Positions 7,470 through 17,434 of a stretch of DNA of 64,000 nt are shown here, one piece after another; position 1 is the stretch's first letter, and every line of letters starts with the position of its first letter. Below the pieces are notes generated by a model, which was not told the DNA's origin, searched no databases, and was given only the letters and a program-made list of their open reading frames with translations. The DNA is taken from the NCBI RefSeq assembly GCF_025345565.1, contig NZ_CP054475.1, positions 3,823,129 to 3,887,128 of the forward strand, in the 5' to 3' direction. This DNA comes from Thalassolituus hydrocarboniclasticus (GTDB taxonomy: Bacteria; Pseudomonadota; Gammaproteobacteria; Pseudomonadales; Oceanobacteraceae). The translations under genes and the position numbers were made by a program.

Positions 7470-8300
7470 CTAAATATTGATCCGGCCTTCGAAGACCGTC
7501 ACCGCCGGGCCAGTCATGCGTACACTCGACTGACCATCCCATTCTATAAACAAATCACCGCCGGGCAATGACACGGTAACACCGGGCTTCAGCCAGCCAC
7601 GCAGCTGACCGGACACCACAGCCGCACAGGCACCGGTGCCACAGGCGAGAGTTTCGCCCGCACCGCGTTCATACACGCGCAGGCGGATATGGTGCTCGTC
7701 CACCACCTGCATAAAGCCGACATTCACTTTGCGCGGGAACAAACGGTGCGGTTCGATCAGTGGTCCCCACTGCTCAACCGGCGCCGTGTCGATATCCTCA
7801 ACACGCAGTACCGCATGCGGGTTGCCCATAGAAACGGCACCCAGCGCCACCTCACCAATGCCTTCGATATTCACCTGATATTCAGGTGCAAAGCCATCGG
7901 CGATAAACGGAATCTGCGCCGGTTCGAGTACCGGCTTGCCCATATCGACCACCACCTGACGATCGTCGGTCAGGTGCAGCTCCATAATGCCACTGGCGGT
8001 TTCAACGCGGATATCACGCTTGCCGGTCAGGTGCTGATCGTAAACAAAACGGGCGAAACAGCGCGCGCCGTTGCCACAGTTTTCTACTTCGCTGCCATCG
8101 GCGTTAAAAATACGGTAGCGGAAATCCACATCCGGCTTACTAGGCTGTTCAACGATCAGCAGCTGATCGAAGCCGATACCGAAATTCCGGTCTGCCAGTT
8201 CACGCACCCGGTCCGGACGGATATGACCACTCTGAGTGACCAGATCGATCACCATAAAGTCATTTCCCAGACCGTGCATTTTGCTGAACTTTAACCACAT
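7470..8300 (-). CDS. dapF: Diaminopimelate epimerase
   Basis: A 276-residue enzyme that converts LL- to meso-diaminopimelate for lysine and peptidoglycan synthesis. It opens with [16 protein letters not shown], and both catalytic cysteines are present: [13 protein letters not shown] and [10 protein letters not shown]. Length is standard. It follows lysA by 12 bases and is followed 11 bases later by the DUF484 gene, so the segment from lptM to the HAD gene reads as one operon. Confidence 0.98.
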   Translation of the reverse strand: MWLKFSKMHGLGNDFMVIDLVTQSGHIRPDRVRELADRNFGIGFDQLLIVEQPSKPDVDFRYRIFNADGSEVENCGNGARCFARFVYDQHLTGKRDIRVETASGIMELHLTDDRQVVVDMGKPVLEPAQIPFIADGFAPEYQVNIEGIGEVALGAVSMGNPHAVLRVEDIDTAPVEQWGPLIEPHRLFPRKVNVGFMQVVDEHHIRLRVYERGAGETLACGTGACAAVVSGQLRGWLKPGVTVSLPGGDLFIEWDGQSSVRMTGPAVTVFEGRINI

Positions 8301-8312
8301 AGTTGTATTCGC

Positions 8313-9566
8313 TCAGTTGGCCGGCAGAACAGATTCACCAGCATAGAGGCTGGCAATGGTTTCGCGCTCTCGCACCACATGGGCCTGAGTACCATCGACC
8401 ATAATCTCGGCGGCGCGGCCACGGGTGTTGTAGTTGGACGCCATAACAAAACCATAAGCACCGGCCGACATGACCGCCAGCAGATCGCCTTCGCTCAGTG
8501 CCAGCTCGCGGTTCTTACCGAGGAAGTCACCGGTTTCACACACCGGGCCCACCAGATCGTAAGTACGCAGCGGCGCATCGCTGTTCTCGACCACAGGTTT
8601 GATGTCCTGCCAGGCGCTGTACAGTGCCGGACGGATCAGGTCGTTCATCGCACCGTCAATGATGGCAAAGTTTTTGTGGTCGTTCAGCTTCAGGTATTCC
8701 ACACGGGTAAGGAATACACCGGCATTGGCCGCCACAGAACGGCCCGGCTCAAAAATCAGTTTAAAGCGACGCTCGCCCAGACGGGCTTTAACCGCGGCGA
8801 TATATTCTTCGGCACTGGCTGGCGTTTCATCGCGGTACTGCACGCCCAGACCACCACCCAGATCGAGGTGCTCGATGGTGATGCCCTGCTCTGCCAGCGT
8901 GTCGATCAGCACCAGCAGACGATCCAGCGCATCGAGGAATGGGCGGATCTCGGTCAGCTGACTGCCGATATGGCAATCCACACCTTTCACTTCAAGGCCC
9001 GGCAGGCTCGCCGCTTTGGCGTACACGCGCGGCGCATCGTTGATATCGACGCCGAACTTGTTGTCTTTCAGACCGGTAGAAATATAAGGGTGGGTCTGGG
9101 CATCGACATCCGGGTTAACGCGCAGGGAAACGTGCGCCACCTGACCGCGCTCGGTGGCTACCGCACTCAGACGCTCCAGCTCGGCTTCGGACTCGACGTT
9201 AAAGCAGTAAACGCCCACTTCCAGCGCACGCGCCATTTCATGAGCCTGTTTGCCCACACCGGAGAACACCACTTTTTTCGGGTCTCCGCCTGCCGCCAGC
9301 ACACGCTCCAGTTCGCCCAGACTGACGATATCGAAACCGGCACCCTGTTGCGCCAGTACGTTCAGTACTGCCAGGTTGGAGTTGGCTTTAACGGCGTAGC
9401 ACACCAGATGCGGCCATTCGCCCAGAGCTTTGGTGTACGCGTTGAAATGTTGTTCCAGAGCGGTACGGGAATACACGTACAGCGGTGTACCGTGCTGGCT
9501 GGCCAGTGCGGCAAGAGAAACCTGTTCGGCGTGCAGCACGCCATTCTGATAGGTAAACATCGGCAT
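8313..9566 (-). CDS. lysA: Diaminopimelate decarboxylase
   Basis: A 417-residue PLP enzyme that makes lysine from meso-diaminopimelate. The PLP lysine is in YAVKANSN, the phosphate-binding loop includes LDLGGGLG, GVDCHIGSQ is present, and the active-site cysteine is in GPVCETGDFLG. The ATG at 9566 (MPMFTYQNGVLHAE) matches the family start; the longer frame upstream is merely the lptM gene read in another frame. It sits 8 bases after lptM and 12 before dapF. Confidence 0.97.
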   Translation of the reverse strand: MPMFTYQNGVLHAEQVSLAALASQHGTPLYVYSRTALEQHFNAYTKALGEWPHLVCYAVKANSNLAVLNVLAQQGAGFDIVSLGELERVLAAGGDPKKVVFSGVGKQAHEMARALEVGVYCFNVESEAELERLSAVATERGQVAHVSLRVNPDVDAQTHPYISTGLKDNKFGVDINDAPRVYAKAASLPGLEVKGVDCHIGSQLTEIRPFLDALDRLLVLIDTLAEQGITIEHLDLGGGLGVQYRDETPASAEEYIAAVKARLGERRFKLIFEPGRSVAANAGVFLTRVEYLKLNDHKNFAIIDGAMNDLIRPALYSAWQDIKPVVENSDAPLRTYDLVGPVCETGDFLGKNRELALSEGDLLAVMSAGAYGFVMASNYNTRGRAAEIMVDGTQAHVVRERETIASLYAGESVLPAN

Positions 9567-9574
9567 GGTGAGAA

Positions 9575-9709
9575 TTACTTTTCCATAGAATCTGCGGTGG
9601 CAGGAGCATCCTCCGGCAGATACAGCGGGCCTTTTTGTCCACAGGCAGACAGTCCGGCTGCCAGCAGCAGGGACAGTAAGATGAAAACAACAGGGCATGC
9701 ACGCATCAT
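9575..9709 (-). CDS. lptM: LptM (YifL) lipoprotein, LptDE maturation factor
   Basis: A 44-residue lipoprotein in the gap between lysA and cyaA. The hydrophobic signal ends LSAC, then GQKGPLYLPEDAP, the signature CGQKGPLYLP of LptM/YifL. In E. coli LptM assists oxidative maturation of the LPS translocon LptD-LptE. GGAG lies 7 bases before the first of two adjacent ATGs (9709 and 9706), so either could serve. It heads the lysine operon behind a good promoter and ends 8 bases before lysA, the same order as in Pseudomonas. Confidence 0.92.
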   Translation of the reverse strand: MMRACPVVFILLSLLLAAGLSACGQKGPLYLPEDAPATADSMEK

Positions 9710-9733
9710 CGGGAATCTCCGGAATTTGGCGGC

Positions 9734-9762
9734 ATTATACGGGGATTCACGCAGACTGTCGC
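9734..9762 (-). promoter_or_regulatory. Sigma-70 promoter of the lptM-lysA-dapF operon
   Basis: On the minus strand GCGACA (-35, 4 of 6 to consensus) is followed after exactly 17 bases by a perfect TATAAT (-10) at 9739-9734. Transcription would start about 20 bases before the lptM ATG. Confidence 0.6.
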
Positions 9763-9784
9763 GGCTGCAGACAGCGGATAAAAC

Positions 9785-12568
9785 TCAGGAACCGGTATCG
9801 GCCAGCGCCTGATTCAGGCGGTTTTCGAGGCGTTGTTTTACCTGCAGATGCTCAATAATGCTCAGGCTGTCAGGCAACACCACATCGCTCAGGCAAAGAG
9901 GATAGGCTTCATGACTGCTGCGCAGACGACGCACCTCCGCCGCCACCTCGCGGTAGAGATCACCACCAAATTGCCAGGCACTGTACTCCAGATTATTGCA
10001 GTACAGGGTGGGCTGCTGTTGTGCATCCAGCACCGCACGCAGGTCGATGCTGGCACTCTGCTCCGCCAGCTCCGGCAAGCGCCGGCGCACCATCTCAAAC
10101 TCATAGCTCTGTGGTTTACGGCGCAATTCAAACAGCATCAGTTTGCGCGGCTGGGTACGCCCGCTCTGCTGCTGCCAGCGCTGATCAAGCTGACGCAGAA
10201 AACGCACCAACGGCAATAACCACTGGCTGCTGTTGCCCGTGTCCGGCCATTGCTGATGCAGCAGTGCGCCTTTTTCGTCGAGAAAATAAAAGAACAAGCG
10301 CCCGTCTTTACGCCAGTAAAACAGCTGCCATAAACCACTGCGGCTTTGCTCAAAGATCAGCCGCAACGGGCTGGAATGCAGCGCCGCGCGGTCGAGGATA
10401 TAGGGCGTAAAATGCGTCAGTGGCCGCTGCAGCAGCGCCAGCAGTTTCATCGGGGAATCAGCAATGCGCAGCTGTACACCCTCGCGGCTGTTTTCCAGCA
10501 GGTAGTAAGTTTCGGCGGCTTCAATCAGATAAGGCGAGCGCGGCTGTTCGCTGAAATGATTGAGCACATCATCCAGCAGTTGCTCGACACGGATGCGAAT
10601 GGCACTGGAGCGGGTGGCGCAGTGGCACTGAATATTCATCGCCGGCCAGCCAAACTGTTTCACCTGCGGCAGGTACTGCAGCATATGCTGCAGACACTGC
10701 AGCATGGCGGCATCGCCGCTGAAGCGTTCCACCAGCCATTCGCCCCAGCTGTTAATGCTGACCAGATCGATGGTCAGAATCAGGTTTTCACGCGCGGCAC
10801 TGTAGCCCAGCGCATCGTCGCGGTTACTGATTTTCTGCATACCGCGGCGGCTCAGCTGATGCTGCGGATCGACACCGACGTTAACCATTAAATGCCATTG
10901 CAGCGGCCGCGCCGGGTGACGGAAATCTTCGGCCTGCGGCTGGTAAGGCTGCAGCGAACGGATCACCTGCAGCACTTCTTTCAGCTCGTAGGTACTGAGC
11001 GGGTTGTACTGCGGATAGAGCGCAATCCGCGTATGGCTCTGCAGCAGCTCATTAAAGCGTGCGAAACACAGCAGCTCGACCAGACTGGGCGATTGTTTCA
11101 GCACCTGCTCACGATCAGGTGCAGCACCGGGATCAGCCTCGTTACGGCGGAACTGACCGGGAATTAATTGCCAGACATTCTTACGCAGATTCAGCGACAG
11201 TTTCTCCTGCCCCAGCGACGGACTGATGCCGGGATTAATGCTGATTATTTTTCCCGGCCGGGTATCGAAGGCAGCGTATAAGCGGTTACCCAGCACCTGC
11301 AGATCACCTTTGCTGATATGCAGGCGCGGCGCGTATTTCTGACTGAAGCCGGCCAGAAAGCGATAGCTGCTGAGCATCTCGCTGATCAGCGCATTACGCT
11401 CGCGGGCAATGCGCACCGGCGACCATTGCGGGCGCTGATCCAGTTCGTAAAAATCGTGCTCGCTCCAGCCCCAGCCGGCGCACAGTTTGCGCATCACTCC
11501 GGCACGCCAGCTGTTCTGCTGGGCGCTGCTCAGCTCCGACATCGGGAGTCTGGCTTTGTAATAAAACGCGCGCCGTGCCAGCTGAATACGCACATCGCTG
11601 CCTTCGCTCTGCAGCTGTGCAGTCAGGCGGGTCAGCATCAGCAGGTAGGCATCGTTACTTTCGACATCCACCAGCCCCTGATGCACCTGATCTTTCAGGT
11701 CCCAGCACAGTGGGCGGATACGCGGATACTGGCTGGCATAGTGGCGGGTCAGCAGCAGTTTAAGCAGCGATTTATAAGGGTCACTCAACCCCTTGTTCAG
11801 CTGCCATAAACCGGCACCGACAAACTCGGCTGGGGGAATGCTGGGGATGGCACCAAAATCCAGCCAGTGGTCAGCATGCACACGATGATGATGGACCAGC
11901 CCCTGCCAGAAAGCCTCGGCATTACGCTCTTCTTCATTGGGAATAATCCACCAGCGCGGCTGGCAACCGGCTAACCACAACGCACTGCGGTAAAACTCAT
12001 CCAGCAACAGCAGGTGCTGGGTACTGCCGCAATCTTCGCCCTGCGCCGACTGACTCTGGCCACGGCGGAAATCGCTCAGATTCATCAGGAAAAAATGCAG
12101 CTCAACGTTCTGGCTTTCTGCCCAGCGCTCAATCAGTTCACACTTTTTTCCCAGCGCACTCAGCTGGCCGTTATTCAGGCTCTCGTCGTAGCACAGCCAC
12201 ACATCCAGATCACTGGAGCGCGCCTGCGCCAGCGAGCCGACACTGCCCATTAAATACAAACCGGTGATCTGGCGGTTGCTGAACCCGCGTGGCGGCTGCA
12301 CGCCACGGGCAATGCTCTGCAGACTCTGCAATTGCTGCGCGCTGGCGTTGTAATGGGCGATGCCACAGGGCACCTGATGGTCAATGAAACCGGGAAGTTG
12401 CTGGTGATTAAGATGCAGCAGCAGTGGCAGCACATCGAGCACGATCTGCTGGCGGCTGGTCATCAGGCTGCGGGTACACTCAAGCCGCGCTTTATTGAGT
12501 TGCAGAAACGCGCTGTGCCACTGGTGAACCTGCTGCTGAGAGATCGGACTGGTGATGGCTGGTGTCAT
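9785..12568 (-). CDS. cyaA: Class I adenylate cyclase
   Basis: A 927-residue enzyme making cAMP. The N-terminal nucleotidyltransferase domain carries GSVGSLAQARSSDLDVWLCY at roughly residues 108-127, the conserved Gly-Ser and Asp-X-Asp-X-Trp catalytic pattern of enterobacterial-type class I cyclases. The long remainder is the C-terminal regulatory region. Length is close to that of Pseudomonas CyaA. It lies just upstream of lptM on the same strand, with a separate promoter for lptM in between. cpdA, the cAMP phosphodiesterase, is also in this window at 23.7-24.5 kb. Confidence 0.96.
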   Translation of the reverse strand: MTPAITSPISQQQVHQWHSAFLQLNKARLECTRSLMTSRQQIVLDVLPLLLHLNHQQLPGFIDHQVPCGIAHYNASAQQLQSLQSIARGVQPPRGFSNRQITGLYLMGSVGSLAQARSSDLDVWLCYDESLNNGQLSALGKKCELIERWAESQNVELHFFLMNLSDFRRGQSQSAQGEDCGSTQHLLLLDEFYRSALWLAGCQPRWWIIPNEEERNAEAFWQGLVHHHRVHADHWLDFGAIPSIPPAEFVGAGLWQLNKGLSDPYKSLLKLLLTRHYASQYPRIRPLCWDLKDQVHQGLVDVESNDAYLLMLTRLTAQLQSEGSDVRIQLARRAFYYKARLPMSELSSAQQNSWRAGVMRKLCAGWGWSEHDFYELDQRPQWSPVRIARERNALISEMLSSYRFLAGFSQKYAPRLHISKGDLQVLGNRLYAAFDTRPGKIISINPGISPSLGQEKLSLNLRKNVWQLIPGQFRRNEADPGAAPDREQVLKQSPSLVELLCFARFNELLQSHTRIALYPQYNPLSTYELKEVLQVIRSLQPYQPQAEDFRHPARPLQWHLMVNVGVDPQHQLSRRGMQKISNRDDALGYSAARENLILTIDLVSINSWGEWLVERFSGDAAMLQCLQHMLQYLPQVKQFGWPAMNIQCHCATRSSAIRIRVEQLLDDVLNHFSEQPRSPYLIEAAETYYLLENSREGVQLRIADSPMKLLALLQRPLTHFTPYILDRAALHSSPLRLIFEQSRSGLWQLFYWRKDGRLFFYFLDEKGALLHQQWPDTGNSSQWLLPLVRFLRQLDQRWQQQSGRTQPRKLMLFELRRKPQSYEFEMVRRRLPELAEQSASIDLRAVLDAQQQPTLYCNNLEYSAWQFGGDLYREVAAEVRRLRSSHEAYPLCLSDVVLPDSLSIIEHLQVKQRLENRLNQALADTGS

Positions 12569-12649
12569 CCCCAGAGTATAGATGGCATTTCAGGCCGGGG
12601 ACGTTTGCGGGCGGACAGAACGCCCTGAACAGGGCAGAAAAAGAAGGGA

Positions 12650-12685
12650 AATCCCGTCAGCGCAGAAAGCAGAACCGACGGGATT
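12650..12685 (-). terminator. Hairpin downstream of speE
   Basis: AATCCCGTC (12650-12658) pairs perfectly with GACGGGATT (12677-12685) around an 18-base loop. Read on the minus strand it is followed by TTCCCTTCTTTTTC, a pyrimidine-rich but interrupted tail, so it is a plausible though imperfect terminator for speE. Confidence 0.5.
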
Positions 12686-12705
12686 AAGCCGATATAAACC
12701 GGCGC

Positions 12706-13560
12706 TTATTTCATCAGGGCGCGTACATAGTTCGGCAGCGCAAAAGCGGCAACGTGTACGTCGGCATTGTAGAAACGGGTTTCAAAACCGGCAGCGGCAA
12801 CGCGTTCAGCAATCTGCTCAACGCTCTGCTTACGCAGAGCTTCATTGTCGGTCGCCCAGGCCAGAGACATCACACCACCAATGTAGGTGGGTACTGGCGC
12901 CACGTAGAAGCTGGCATCGCTGTACAGCTTGCTCAGACGCTGGAAAGTATTGGTGACTTCCTGACCCTGCATAAAGGGAACACCGTTCTGCGCCACCATA
13001 ATGCCGCCGGCGTTCAGGCAGGTTTTTTCGTCTTTGTAGAAATCGGAGGTGAACAGCACTTCGCCCGGACCGATAGGGTCGGTGGAGTCGGAGATGATAA
13101 CGTCAAAGGTATCCTGGCACTGGGCCACAAACTCTTTGCCATCGGCAATCACGATATTGGCGCGCGGGTCGTCGAAGGCACCATTGGAATGCTTGGGGAA
13201 ATACTCTTTGCACATGTCGATCACGCTGCCGTCGATCTCCACCTGAGTCACGTGTTCAACGTTCTTGTGACGCAGCACTTCACGCAGAATGCCGCCATCA
13301 CCGCCGCCGATAATCAGCACACGCTTGGGTGCCGGATGGGCAAACAGCGGCACGTGTACCATCATTTCGTGGTAAATAAATTCATCACGCTCGGTGGTCT
13401 GCACCACACCATCCAGCAGCATTACCCGGCCCATAAACGGCGTATCAATAATCTGCAGATGCTGGTGCTCGGTTTTCACCTCAAATAACACTTCGCTGAC
13501 GGAGAAGGACTGGGCATAGCCGTCGTACAGACTTTCAGAAACAACGTTTTTTGCAGACAT
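12706..13560 (-). CDS. speE: Spermidine synthase (polyamine aminopropyltransferase)
   Basis: A 284-residue enzyme that transfers aminopropyl from decarboxylated S-adenosylmethionine to putrescine. It has the beta N-terminal region, the cofactor motif VLIIGGGDGGILREVLRH, the acidic strand QVEIDGSVID, and the catalytic loop ISDSTDPIGPGEVLF with both aspartates. It is a single transcription unit with its own promoter and terminator-like hairpin. A diverged paralogue without these catalytic residues is at 38668-39435. Confidence 0.96.
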   Translation of the reverse strand: MSAKNVVSESLYDGYAQSFSVSEVLFEVKTEHQHLQIIDTPFMGRVMLLDGVVQTTERDEFIYHEMMVHVPLFAHPAPKRVLIIGGGDGGILREVLRHKNVEHVTQVEIDGSVIDMCKEYFPKHSNGAFDDPRANIVIADGKEFVAQCQDTFDVIISDSTDPIGPGEVLFTSDFYKDEKTCLNAGGIMVAQNGVPFMQGQEVTNTFQRLSKLYSDASFYVAPVPTYIGGVMSLAWATDNEALRKQSVEQIAERVAAAGFETRFYNADVHVAAFALPNYVRALMK

Positions 13561-13597
13561 GGGGATTCCTGTAATGCAGAGCTTAAGTTCGGGCGGG

Positions 13598-13626
13598 ATT
13601 ATAACGGAATGATGTGCCGGAGTCAG
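13598..13626 (-). promoter_or_regulatory. Sigma-70 promoter of speE
   Basis: On the minus strand CTGACT (-35) and a perfect TATAAT (-10, at 13603-13598) are separated by 17 bases. The -10 is about 38 bases before the speE start codon. Confidence 0.55.
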
Positions 13627-13679
13627 ACCGCAGAATGAACGTCAGTGCTTGACGGCAAGTTTGGCAGGAACGAAAGAAG

Positions 13680-13708
13680 GTGGTCAGGAAGCCGCGCTTC
13701 CTGACCAC
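13680..13708 (-). terminator. Strong hairpin terminator of parC
   Basis: GTGGTCAGGAAG (13680-13691) pairs perfectly with CTTCCTGACCAC (13697-13708), with one more C-G pair inside, leaving a 3-base loop. On the minus strand it is followed by CTTCTTTCGTTCC. It begins 20 bases after the parC stop. Confidence 0.75.
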
Positions 13709-13727
13709 TGTTCACAGCAAAAGCGCG

Positions 13728-15989
13728 TTATGCGTCTTTGCTGACCACTTCCATCAGATCAACATTCTGGAAGCCACGCGGCAGTTTATTACCACGACGG
13801 CCACGCTCACCCAGGTAGTGCTCCAGATCGGCGAACTTCAGTTTCAGATGACGCTTACCGGCATACACCAGCAGCGTGTCTTCCTGACTGAAGGCTACCG
13901 CGCCGACCATCAGCTCTTCGCGCGCCGCGGCTTTGGCGCTGTTGATGCTGATCATCTTGTTGCCCTTACCGCGCGCCATCTGTGGCAGATCGGCGGCCGG
14001 GAACACCAGCATACGGCCTTCATTGCTGACCGCCGCAATCCAGGATTTCTCCGGATCGCTGATCTTCGCTGGCGCCAGAATGCGGGCGTTATCCGGCACG
14101 GTAATCAGATTTTTACCGGCTTTGTTTTTGCTCTGCATATCGGCAATGGTGCCGACGAAACCGTAACCGGCATCGGTGCTGAGCAGATACTGTTCTTCGT
14201 CTTTGCCCATCAGGGTGCAGATAAAGCTGCTGCCCGCCGGCGGATTGAGCTTACCGGTCAGAGGCTCGCCCTGCCCCCGCGCCGATGGCAGGGTATGCGC
14301 CTGCAGGCTGTAAGAGCGACCGCTGCTATCGAGGAAAATCGCATTCTGATTCGACTTACCTTTGGCGCTGACCAGGAAGCTGTCACCGGCTTTATAGCTC
14401 AGGTTTTCAGCATCCACGTCATGGCCCTTGGCGGCACGTACCCAACCTTTCTGCGACAGCACAACCGTCACAGCTTCGGCCGATACCAGCTCGGTTTCGC
14501 TGAAGGCGCGGGCTTCACCACGAACCACCACCGGCGAGCGGCGTTCGTCGCCGTATTGTTCGGCATCGGCACTGATTTCTTTCTTGATCAGGGTTTTCAG
14601 ACGACGCTCAGAGCCGAGGGTTTTTTCCAGATAATCGCGCTCTTTTTCCAGCTCATCCTGTTCACCGCGAATTTTCATTTCTTCCAGTTTGGCTAAATGA
14701 CGCAGTTTTAATTCGAGGATGGCTTCGGCCTGAATATCGGAAATGCCAAAACGCTGCATCAGCACCGCTTTCGGTTCTTCTTCACGACGAATGATTTCGA
14801 TCACTTCATCGATATTGAGGAAAGCGACCAGTAAACCTTCGAGGATATGCAGACGCGCCAGTACTTTGTCGAGGCGGAACTGCAGGCGGCGACGTACGGT
14901 TTCGGTACGGTAGCTGAGCCACTCGCTCAGCATCAGCTTCAGGTTTTTCACCTGTGGGCGACCGTCCAGACCAATCACGTTCATGTTAACGCGGTAGTTC
15001 TTTTCCAGATCGGTGGTGGCAAACAGGTGCGCCATCACCGCATCGGTATCGACCCGGTTCGACTTGGGCACAATCACCAGGCGGGTCGGGTTTTCGTGAT
15101 CCGACTCATCGCGCAGATCGGTGACCAGAGGCAGTTTTTTCGCCTGCATCTGGGCGGCAATCTGCTCCAGAATCTTGGCACCGGAGACCTGATGCGGCAG
15201 TGCGGTAATAACGATATCGCCATCTTCAATGGTATAAACCGCGCGCATTTTTACGCTGCCACGGCCATCGCGGTACAGCTTACGCAGATCTTCACGCGGC
15301 GTGATGATTTCTGCCTCAGTCGGGAAATCCGGTGCGGTTACATGTTCGCACAGGGCTTCGATGCTGGCATCCGGATCATCCAGCAGGTGAATACAGGCGC
15401 TGGCCACTTCGCGGATATTGTGCGGCGGAATATCCGTCGCCATACCCACGGCAATACCGGTGGTGCCGTTAAGCAGAATATTCGGCAGACGCGCAGGCAG
15501 CGTGCAGGGCTCGTCCATAGTGCCGTCGAAGTTCGGCTGCCACTCCACCGTACCCTGACCCAGCTCGCTGAGCAGCACTTCGGCGTAAGGCGCCAGTTTG
15601 GCTTCGGTATAACGCATGGCAGCGAAGGATTTCGGATCGTCCGGCGCACCCCAGTTACCCTGACCATCGACCAGCGGGTAGCGGTAAGAGAACGGCTGTG
15701 CCATCAGCACCATGGCTTCATAACAGGCGCTGTCGCCGTGCGGGTGGTATTTACCCAGCACGTCACCCACGGTACGGGCCGACTTCTTATATTTGGCGGT
15801 ATGCTTTAACCCCAGCTCGCTCATGGCGTAGACGATGCGGCGCTGCACCGGCTTGAGGCCATCACCAACGTGCGGCAGCGCACGGTCGAGGATGACGTAC
15901 ATGGAGTAGTTGAGGTAAGCGTTTTCGGTGTATTGCTTCAGCGACTGGCGCTCGACACCATCATCGGTGTAACTGATCTGATCCGTCAT
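13728..15989 (-). CDS. parC: DNA topoisomerase IV subunit A
   Basis: A 753-residue subunit that cuts and reseals DNA to unlink daughter chromosomes. The breakage domain holds the active-site Tyr in [11 protein letters not shown], preceded by [14 protein letters not shown]; the Ser and Glu at the quinolone-resistance positions are the wild-type ones. The C-terminal half is the DNA-wrapping beta-pinwheel. Length matches E. coli ParC (752). Its partner parE is at 21.1-23.0 kb on the same strand, separated by a pirin gene on the other strand and four inserted genes. Confidence 0.97.
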   Translation of the reverse strand: MTDQISYTDDGVERQSLKQYTENAYLNYSMYVILDRALPHVGDGLKPVQRRIVYAMSELGLKHTAKYKKSARTVGDVLGKYHPHGDSACYEAMVLMAQPFSYRYPLVDGQGNWGAPDDPKSFAAMRYTEAKLAPYAEVLLSELGQGTVEWQPNFDGTMDEPCTLPARLPNILLNGTTGIAVGMATDIPPHNIREVASACIHLLDDPDASIEALCEHVTAPDFPTEAEIITPREDLRKLYRDGRGSVKMRAVYTIEDGDIVITALPHQVSGAKILEQIAAQMQAKKLPLVTDLRDESDHENPTRLVIVPKSNRVDTDAVMAHLFATTDLEKNYRVNMNVIGLDGRPQVKNLKLMLSEWLSYRTETVRRRLQFRLDKVLARLHILEGLLVAFLNIDEVIEIIRREEEPKAVLMQRFGISDIQAEAILELKLRHLAKLEEMKIRGEQDELEKERDYLEKTLGSERRLKTLIKKEISADAEQYGDERRSPVVVRGEARAFSETELVSAEAVTVVLSQKGWVRAAKGHDVDAENLSYKAGDSFLVSAKGKSNQNAIFLDSSGRSYSLQAHTLPSARGQGEPLTGKLNPPAGSSFICTLMGKDEEQYLLSTDAGYGFVGTIADMQSKNKAGKNLITVPDNARILAPAKISDPEKSWIAAVSNEGRMLVFPAADLPQMARGKGNKMISINSAKAAAREELMVGAVAFSQEDTLLVYAGKRHLKLKFADLEHYLGERGRRGNKLPRGFQNVDLMEVVSKDA

Positions 15990-16085
15990 AAGTCCTGCAG
16001 GGCTGAGTTCTGATGGAATGAATGCCGCCGATTGTGACCGACCCGGCGACAGAGAACAATCTGTGCGGCAGTTCAGCGAAGAATA

Positions 16086-16100
16086 TTCTAAAAATTAGAA
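16086..16100. promoter_or_regulatory. Palindromic operator candidate between parC and pirin gene
   Basis: TTCTAA-AAA-TTAGAA is a perfect 15-base inverted repeat in the 203-base divergent region. It has the T-N11-A geometry of LysR-type sites. A -10-like TATACT (16145-16150) lies further on towards the pirin gene, without a good -35. Confidence 0.4.
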
Positions 16101-16192
16101 CGATACCGGCTTATTTTTGTGATTTTCATTCCAACCGGCAGAAATATACTAACCTCCGACAATCAACGATCTGAACAGCAGCTAAGGAGTTC

Positions 16193-17056
16193 ATGATGGC
16201 CAGCCTGATCAATGGTGAAACAAAAGACCTCGACGGCTTCAGCGTTACCCGGATTCTGCCCAGTGCGGTGAAGAAAATGGTCGGGCCCTTTATCTTCCTC
16301 GATCATATGGGGCCGGCGCTGTTCAAACCGGGTGAAGGGGTGAATGTACGCCCGCATCCGCATATCGGCCTGTCGACCCTGAGTTACCTGTTCAGCGGCA
16401 GCATGCTGCACCGCGACAGCCTGGGCAATGTGCAGGAAATCTTTCCCGGCGAAGTAAACTGGATGACCGCCGGTCGCGGCATTGTGCACTCAGAACGCGA
16501 AACGCTGGAGGTACGCTCGCGTGAGCACGAGCTGAATGGTCTGCAGTTCTGGCTGGCACTGCCTCCGGAAAAAGCCGAAATCGAGCCATCATTCCAGCAT
16601 GTGAAAAAAGAGCAGCTGCCGCATTATTATCTGGAAAAAACCATCATGCGTCTGATTGCCGGGGAAGCCTACGGCATGACCTCGCCGGTACGCACTCACT
16701 CGCCGATGTTTTTTATCGATATTATCAGCGCCGCCGGTGAGCAGATTGCACTGCCGCACCCGAACTACGAAAGCGCGGTTTATATTCAGAGCGGCTCGCT
16801 GAATATCAGCGGCCAGAGTTTTAATGCCGGTGATTTTATTCTGCTCGACGGCGATGAAAGCATTCAGGTCGAAAGCCACAGCCGTTTTGTGCTGCTCGGT
16901 GGCGAGCGCTATGAACAGGTGCCTTATATCCGCTGGAATTTTGTTGCCTACAGCCGCGAGCGCATCGCTCAGGCCGAAGCCGACTGGCAGGCGCAGCGTT
17001 TTGCTAAAGTACCCGGGGATGAGCGTGAATATACGCCGTTGCCGGGTAAGAAATAA
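16193..17056 (+). CDS. Pirin family protein
   Basis: A 287-residue bicupin. The N-terminal cupin has the metal ligands in RPHPHIGLSTLSY and the His/Glu of GIVHSERE, so iron binding is probably intact. Pirins include quercetin dioxygenases and redox-sensing cofactors; the actual role here cannot be read. Two adjacent ATGs (16193 and 16196) follow AAGGAG; spacing slightly favours the second, which would shorten the protein by one Met. It is transcribed alone, away from parC, and ends in a good terminator. Confidence 0.93.
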   Translation: MMASLINGETKDLDGFSVTRILPSAVKKMVGPFIFLDHMGPALFKPGEGVNVRPHPHIGLSTLSYLFSGSMLHRDSLGNVQEIFPGEVNWMTAGRGIVHSERETLEVRSREHELNGLQFWLALPPEKAEIEPSFQHVKKEQLPHYYLEKTIMRLIAGEAYGMTSPVRTHSPMFFIDIISAAGEQIALPHPNYESAVYIQSGSLNISGQSFNAGDFILLDGDESIQVESHSRFVLLGGERYEQVPYIRWNFVAYSRERIAQAEADWQAQRFAKVPGDEREYTPLPGKK

Positions 17057-17086
17057 CGCAGAAGAATTGCGCGAGAAAGTAATAAG

Positions 17087-17113
17087 AAATCCCGGCGTTG
17101 GCCGGGATTTTTT
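17087..17113 (+). terminator. Rho-independent terminator after pirin gene
   Basis: AAATCCCGGC pairs with GCCGGGATTT around GTTG and runs into a T tract. It lies between the convergent pirin gene and the small lipoprotein gene; the A-rich left arm could let it work in both directions. Confidence 0.88.
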
Positions 17114-17119
17114 ATTGCA

Positions 17120-17428
17120 TCAGCCTTCGCTGCACAATCCCTGCATGCGGATCTTATTGGTCCAGTGCAGAAAACCGTGGCTGGTTGAATACTGAGTGGT
17201 TACCGCGCTCAGGCGGCCGTTACACTGAGCCATCAACTGCTGTTTTGCCTGATCGACATAGTCAGTATCAAAGACAAATCCCAGCACAACGGTCTGTTCA
17301 GTTTCAGCCGTTACCACGCTGCGCTTTTCTGCAGCAGGCACATCATCAAAGTCGCTGACGTGCTGCATATGAACCGAATGGGTACATCCGGTCAGCAGCA
17401 TCAGTGGCAGTAATATACGGATTTTCAT
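17120..17428 (-). CDS. Small lipoprotein, third gene of a lipoprotein trio
   Basis: A 102-residue predicted lipoprotein with lipobox LLTGC at residues 11-15. The mature part shares a pattern with the gene just upstream: VVLGFVFDTDYVDQAKQQL, then QCNGRLSAV and a C-terminal GLCSEG. The two conserved cysteines could form a disulphide in the periplasm. The ribosome site overlaps the end of the upstream gene, 6 bases away, so the two are probably translated from one mRNA. I do not recognise the family and assign no function. Confidence 0.75.
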   Translation of the reverse strand: MKIRILLPLMLLTGCTHSVHMQHVSDFDDVPAAEKRSVVTAETEQTVVLGFVFDTDYVDQAKQQLMAQCNGRLSAVTTQYSTSHGFLHWTNKIRMQGLCSEG

Positions 17429-17434
17429 TCCTGC

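Noticed and set aside
8379-9812. Long open frame (477 codons) on the plus strand opposite lysA
   Set aside because: It is the antisense of a certain lysA gene, with no ribosome site or family motif; long shadows are common in GC-rich genes.
13680-14696. Open frame of 338 codons opposite parC
   Set aside because: It starts at the parC terminator hairpin and shows a composition typical of an antisense shadow.
14847-15809. Open frame of 320 codons opposite parC
   Set aside because: Antisense to the conserved breakage domain; no recognisable domain.
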